In this document: in pieces, positions 58,423 through 64,000 of the stretch
Position numbering within the stretch: position 1 is the stretch's first letter
How the letters are laid out: the number at the start of each line of letters is the position of its first letter
Source: Welwitschia mirabilis
Taxonomy: Eukaryota; Gnetophyta; Gnetopsida; Welwitschiales
Assembly (NCBI GenBank): GCA_051453625.1
Contig: JBOZIK010000001.1
Span: 73,456,634-73,520,633 of the forward strand
Reading direction: 5' to 3'
DNA: 64,000 bases
Program-made: the position numbers and the translations under genes
The notes under the pieces: model-generated
The model's database searches: none
What the model was told of the DNA's origin: nothing
What the model saw: only the letters and a program-made list of their open reading frames with translations

Positions 58423-61020
58423 CGCTATGAGATACTAGCCATAATTAAATCATTCATTTGAGAAATTATGGTGATTATACTCCTAAAGAAAAGGTATAGT
58501 CACTAAGAGTTTTAAGTTCAATATTCCCACTTTAGTAGTACATTGATTTTATTATTTATAAACTATACATATTTTATATTTTTAACAAATTAGCATAGTA
58601 ATTTTCTATTCATTTTATATTAAAAATATATTATGAATTACCATTTGAGCTAGAAGTATAACGTAGATTAGTAAAGTGTGATAGTTATCCAACTTCATTT
58701 TGCATAAATGAGGGTACTGAATTATGTTCATTACCAAATATCATTCGATTAATATCATTTGTTGTATTTGGAATGACGCATTATAATGCGTATTAATGCA
58801 CCCCTCATGCAATTTCCTTTACCAAGAAGCATGGATTATAGCATAGATTTTTTTGACTCTAAATATAATAGAGCTTTATCAATAACATCTTTCTCTGTAA
58901 TTAAACACTAAGATCATAGTATAGAATTAGTGGATCTAGCTATGTATCATGGATTTTATATGACATAAAGTAATATTTTTTAAAATTAAATTAGCTTAAA
59001 GATTCATTTAATTACATCCTAACATGTAGCCCGTTGATTGAGTTTTTGAAGATATTGAGACAACATTGGAATACTATCTAACACTAATGCCAATTTGGAT
59101 GTGGTTTTTCTAATAATTAATTAATCATATTTAATTATACATTTGAATAGTGATAGACTCTTAGTGATTCATAAGGTATTGAGTTATGAAATTAACCTTA
59201 TAAGATAGTGAACACTGGTGCATTGTAAGGCATCAAATAATAGATATATTGATTACTTTTTGGTATTTTTGTGTATTATTTAATTTAATGAGATATATTA
59301 ATTAGCAATTAGATTGTTAAATTACTAATAATAATAACATCTTTTAATGCTACATTTTAAATGCTTTATCATGGTTAGCAAGGTCTCATAGACTAGTTTC
59401 ATGACTCTAGATATGAAAGTGACCTAATTGCAATTACTTTTTAGAAACCTAATGAGTCTAGTATTTTTAAATTTTCACTTAAGAAAACAATTATGTCTTT
59501 ATTAAAGAGAAAATGTTAATATTTCATAGTTATACTGAAATCATTGAACAACAAAATAACTTAAGTTAAAGTACTTGAGTTCATTACACAGGGTGTCATA
59601 ACCTTTTATTCATCAAAGTGTAACTAGGAAAAGATACAAAGAATCAAATTGTTTATTTGCATATCTATTAATATCATGCATATACTCCTACATTTTATCA
59701 AATGCATCATTATTGTAAATTATTTTTCATTACATATAATTATAAGTTATACTTTGATCTTGTATATTTTTCATACTTTATACCATCTCATCATGTACGC
59801 CTTTATTCTCAAGTCATATATGAAATGCAGTTGACTATTATGTTAAACAAAGAGTACTAGATAATATACCAAACACTATCTTCTAGCACATATTATAGTA
59901 ATGCAACTTTGATTCAAGCCTTAATGAAGAGACATAGATCACATTCATGAAGTTTTAATAAAAATAATTATGAAGAAACCAGCCTATAAGATGAATTTGT
60001 AAATCCTAAAAGACCAAAGAAGATCAAAATTAATAAGTCCATGAAATACATAAAGAAAATAGAAATGTCAAGAATTCATTTTGACATTAATGATGAATTA
60101 AAGAAAGATAAGGATCATATGATCTAGAGATCAATATTTGAATTATTTTTCTAGGTGAAAAATGTTGATCATTACTCACAACATTAATAGATCTGAAGGA
60201 TCCTATAACAAATACCATGGATATGTAAATAAAGGCAATTATACCATTAATGTTAGAAGAAGAGAAAATGTTAATTATGGTAAATGAGGGGGAAAAATAA
60301 GAATCTAATAATGTCCACATCATATCATAGGATTTATATGGTATAATAAGTGAGTTAAAGATGAGAGTGTTATTGAGATGAACATACAATTTGAATTTGA
60401 GAGAGAATTAACATCTCGTTTAAAAGTGTGGATTTAATTAATAAATAATTACAGGAATAACAATACATTACTTATGATGCATACTTGAAGCAACATGTGC
60501 TAAAATCATTATAAAAGAAACAAAATCTTATAGTTATGTTTCTAATGTTAAAAAATAAATTTTTATAGTATGTTATTTTTATATAAGATGATATCTTTAT
60601 TATTCTCTCTCTCCTAAGATTTTATATGAGAAGATTGTTCAATATTTTATATCACAACAAATGATAACATTATCATTGTACATGTTTAATTCTTATGTTC
60701 TAATACGAGAGGTTATCAGATGGGTTACACGTCTTCATAGTTTTAATTAATATATATTTAATGTTAGTTTTCAAATTTAGTTATTTTTTCATGTCTTAAT
60801 ATATTAAAGTTATAANNNNCTTTGGTTATGATTATAGATGTTCTTGACATAAATAGGTCTACATGTATATCAACTTTAAATGTGAATTATATCACCAAAT
60901 TATTTTTGATTATTATTACATATTAGGATAGTAATAATGATAATAATATAGGATGTAATAAAATTAATACAACCTAAATAGAATTATAGTTATAAAATAT
61001 CTCCTTAGTCATATCTTACA
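58423..61020. other. AT-rich intergenic DNA, nothing recognised
   Basis: Contains a 100-codon minus-strand ORF (60,087-60,389) and a 61-codon plus-strand ORF (59,649-59,834) without recognisable domains, and a 4-base N-gap (60,816-60,819). No gene is supported. Confidence 0.5.
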
Positions 61021-61270
61021 TATGTATCATGTAAAAATTCAACTTGTTATAGTACTCTCTAATATTTTGAATATGTTAAAGGTTTGATAAAGCCATCTAT
61101 AATATTTTTCTATTATCCACATCCTATCTCATGGCATGTAAATTTTTTTTACTATGTTTTTATTGCTTTCAACATGTATAGGATTCTTTAATATATAAAA
61201 TACAACTTGATTATAATAGTAATTCTAAAAGAAATAACAGGACCTATAAATCACTCAGGAGATTTGCTAC
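61021..61270 (-). pseudogene. Fragment of copia RNase H (pol 3' end)
   Basis: Minus strand reads YYYNQVVFYILKNPIHVESN (about 61,222-61,163), then, in a shifted frame, IIDGFIKPLTYSKY (about 61,105-61,065). These resemble the copia RNase H tail: CDN..A..IA.NP..H.R.KHI, then .D.FTK.L...K. Stops and a frameshift are present. No LTR is identified next to it. Confidence 0.45.
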
Positions 61271-64000
61271 ACCTTGAATTTTGTTATAGGTTGTGATCTC
61301 TAAAATATGTTCCCTAGTCATTAAGGTATAGGTAGTATTTTAAATATGAAACTAGGACATTATATTATATTATAGTTAATCATAATTATTTTTATTTCTT
61401 ATGAATTGTAAAACTACTTTAAAGATTACAAGAATTAAATAAAGGATTCAAAGGTAGTTTTGAGTAGAAAGGAGGTTTAAAAATTAATTAAAAAATTTAA
61501 TTAAAAAAATCTCCTCATAAAAATTCGAGATAACTATTCATTATGAAATATACCAAGCAAGCCCTAGCTAAATGAAAGATATTTTACTAAGTACAACTTG
61601 GATTCATAGATAGGCAATAAATTATTCACTACAAACTTTAGATATAATAAAATTATATATGTTAAAAATATTAAATCTCACAATGAAATGTGCGAAACAC
61701 TAAGATAGCATGAAAGATATTATAAACTAACAAATTATTCATCTAAAACCTAACAAATCATTAAAGTAATTGATCTAAGAAAGAAATACAAAAGAATATT
61801 AACAATGTACTATAACTAGTAAAATTAATTAAATAAATTATGGAAGAATAAAGAAAATCTAATAACTAGTTAAAGTTCATCACTAGTTGTGTAAGCATTA
61901 CAAGAAGTATCAAATTGCCATGAATCAAGCACTAGGGCCTACTAAGACAAATTCCTCATACATCAATCATTTTTTCATACCCAAGAAGGGATAATATAGG
62001 CTTACAACTTCATAATGAAGAAATATTTCATTGTAACTAATGGAATTATAGATACAGAATGGCAGATTTCTAATGGATATATGAATAGTAGTACTTTTAT
62101 GATGGCAAATTATAAGCTAGATGATCAAGCAAGAGATGAATGAAAGATGTCTAGCCATTGAGGTAGACTGTGCTTTTATAACTCTCTTGAGGGCTGAAGA
62201 CCTCCATTGATACAACTTTATTATTAAGAGATAGATACTAATAGCTCTTTTTGGGTGGTAGGAAATGAATATGTAATTCTTCATCTTCATAAACGTGGTC
62301 TAAAATTAGGCTGTTATTATTTTTTAAGATTTCTTTTCTTTATAAGATTCATTTAGTCCTAAAATATTAGCACTACTAGTAGTTTAGTGGCAACACCTAT
62401 TCCTCTATCTAATAAGTTCCAACAAAGTTTAGATAGCTTAAATAAAATATTGAAAGCAAGTCCTTCTTAGTAACGCTTATGGAAATCAACACATAAAATA
62501 TCTTTAACAATAATTTAATTATAAATATGGTATTTATAGTCTTAAAAAAATATTAATTTACTAGATGTAAAAGGCCAAATATGTAAAAATTCAAGTGTAA
62601 ACACACCCCTTGACTAGAAATTTGCTAGTTCCTTAGCAAATTCCAACAATGAAGTGTTACAAAGGATATCTTAATATTTACAATTTTCACATACTTTCCA
62701 ATGTACCATATTCATAATTAAAATTATGTAAAATAGCAAACTTAACATTTTGGATTAGTTTTCATATATCAGAAACTTTAGTTTAAATCATGACATCAAT
62801 ATTACTTAAAAATTTCATAATCTAATGGATTGAGATTTAAGATTTTATAGCCAGTATTTTGTTTTTTCATCTAGTAAATTAGAAAAGACTTTATCATAAA
62901 TACCTCACACAAATATCCAATAGTTAAAATTAAGGCTTAATACCTTATTAAGTATTTCTAGAGATATTGAGAATCTAGACCATAAAATTTATGTAGTAAA
63001 TTTGTGGTGAATGATTTTATTTTAATTTTATTTACAAGAGGGGATAAAATTATGTAAGAATGTATAGGTAAATATTGGAGTTTCCATAAATATTTTAAAT
63101 TTTTCTTGGATTACTCTTGACAGTTGTTCTATTTATCCATAGTAGATATAATGAATTTATTAAAAAATGAAAATTTCTTTCTAGTAGACTTATTATGCTG
63201 AATGAGAGATTTTACCAAAAGAGGGAATTTTCAATTTGAGCGACGATGAAAACTAATAGAAGTATCATGGCTTTGGTAAAATGTTGATGATGCTAATTAA
63301 TTTATAAATATTACATTATGTAAAATAAATAATAAATAGTATTAAAAAGTACATAAGTTAACATAAGTAGTTTTATAGAAATGATTTTTGATTCCATAAT
63401 TTTAATTCACATAATTTTAAGTAAATATTAATTTTGTAACACATAGAGATATTCTACAAATTTTGGAAATAATAGTAAACATATTATCTGTATGACTAAA
63501 AATTAAAAAAAGATAACTCAAACTTAGATAGAAAAATTTATCTCATCTATATATCTAAAATAAGTTTTCATAAGTCTATGCTTTTATGTTCTAGTTGTAC
63601 ATAGCTGCTGCAAAACATATAACAAATTCTTTTTTCAAATTTTGATATCAAAAAGTTACATAATTTAAAAAAAAAAAATTTTGTTAGAAGAAATGATTAT
63701 TGTTAAGTCAAGAAACATTCATTTCAATCCCTTATTACAATAGGACTTAGATGTGTTAATGTGTCTTATTTGAAGAAATTATTTTAACGTAGAGAAGAAA
63801 GAGATGTTATCTTTTATTTATTTTCAGTTCCAATTTTGAAAAATGTCTCATTTCCTTTTATGAAAAATCAAAAAGATACTTGTATAATATATTTCCCTTT
63901 TGTATGATTGTTTTCTTAAAATAAACCTAATGATGATTAGAATTATTTTTATTAGGTAAATGATTCACTAAATATTCACATATTGTATGCTTGCATTTGT
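61271..64000. other. AT-rich DNA, possibly retroelement remnants
   Basis: Minus-strand frames at 61,900-63,200 look weakly coding and could be upstream parts of the same copia relic, but I found no diagnostic motif. No other feature is supported. Confidence 0.35.

Overview
The window looks like heterochromatic intergenic DNA from a large-genome seed plant, most likely a gymnosperm. It is very AT-rich and CpG-poor, and consists mostly of old, nested and heavily mutated retroelements of plant lineages: L1-type LINEs with a DUF4283 gag, Ty1/copia, Ty3/gypsy of the Tat type, and Del/Tekay-like LTRs. One short GC-rich stretch near 56.3-57.3 kb holds the only intact gene I can support. The very low GC and the abundance of C-to-T type stop codons inside retroelement genes would fit a genome such as Welwitschia, but that species guess is inference. 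Seven N-gaps interrupt the sequence.

Layout. 0-2 kb: AT-rich DNA without a recognisable gene. 2.0-8.85 kb: a minus-strand SINE, then a minus-strand LINE (DUF4283 gag, endonuclease, reverse transcriptase, zf-RVT). Between the LINE 3' part and a poly(A) tract lies a degenerate ORF ending in a J-domain (DnaJ-like). 10.6-15.1 kb: a complete but dead Ty1/copia element (minus strand) with 114-bp LTRs, a 5-bp target duplication, PBS and PPT. 15.7-16.2 kb: two units of a ~332-bp tandem repeat.

16.5-46.8 kb is one nested structure. The host element is a Tat-type Ty3/gypsy element on the minus strand (called T1 here). Its 5' LTR is at 44,361-46,811, and its internal region holds gag, protease, an extra RNase H, RT-RNase H, integrase and an additional antisense ORF on the plus strand. 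Its 3' LTR is split into 16,502-17,056 and 29,787-31,826 by a second LTR element (T2, plus strand, LTRs 17,057-18,673 and 28,711-29,786). T1 gag is also interrupted by a 3.75-kb Del/Tekay-like solo LTR (D1, 40,022-43,774, target duplication GATCT). A related LTR (D0, from 22,436) sits inside T2. Polypurine tracts, minisatellites and a tandem array of primer-binding-site-like sequences lie within these LTRs.

46.8-52.2 kb: a second minus-strand LINE, ending next to the T1 LTR. 52.3-56.3 kb: AT-rich DNA with a perfect 59-bp tandem duplication and a plus-strand SINE. 56.34-57.35 kb: a CpG-retaining island with a promoter, a TATA box, an intact 76-codon gene for a small secreted protein and a poly(A) signal. 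57.4-64 kb: AT-rich DNA with a possible SINE and a copia RNase H fragment.

No gene network can be inferred. The retroelement genes are dead, and the 76-residue secreted protein is the only plausible functional product. The observations most worth checking are the J-domain ORF attached to LINE 1, the antisense coiled-coil ORF and upstream RNase H of T1, the PBS-like array inside D1, and the small secreted peptide gene.
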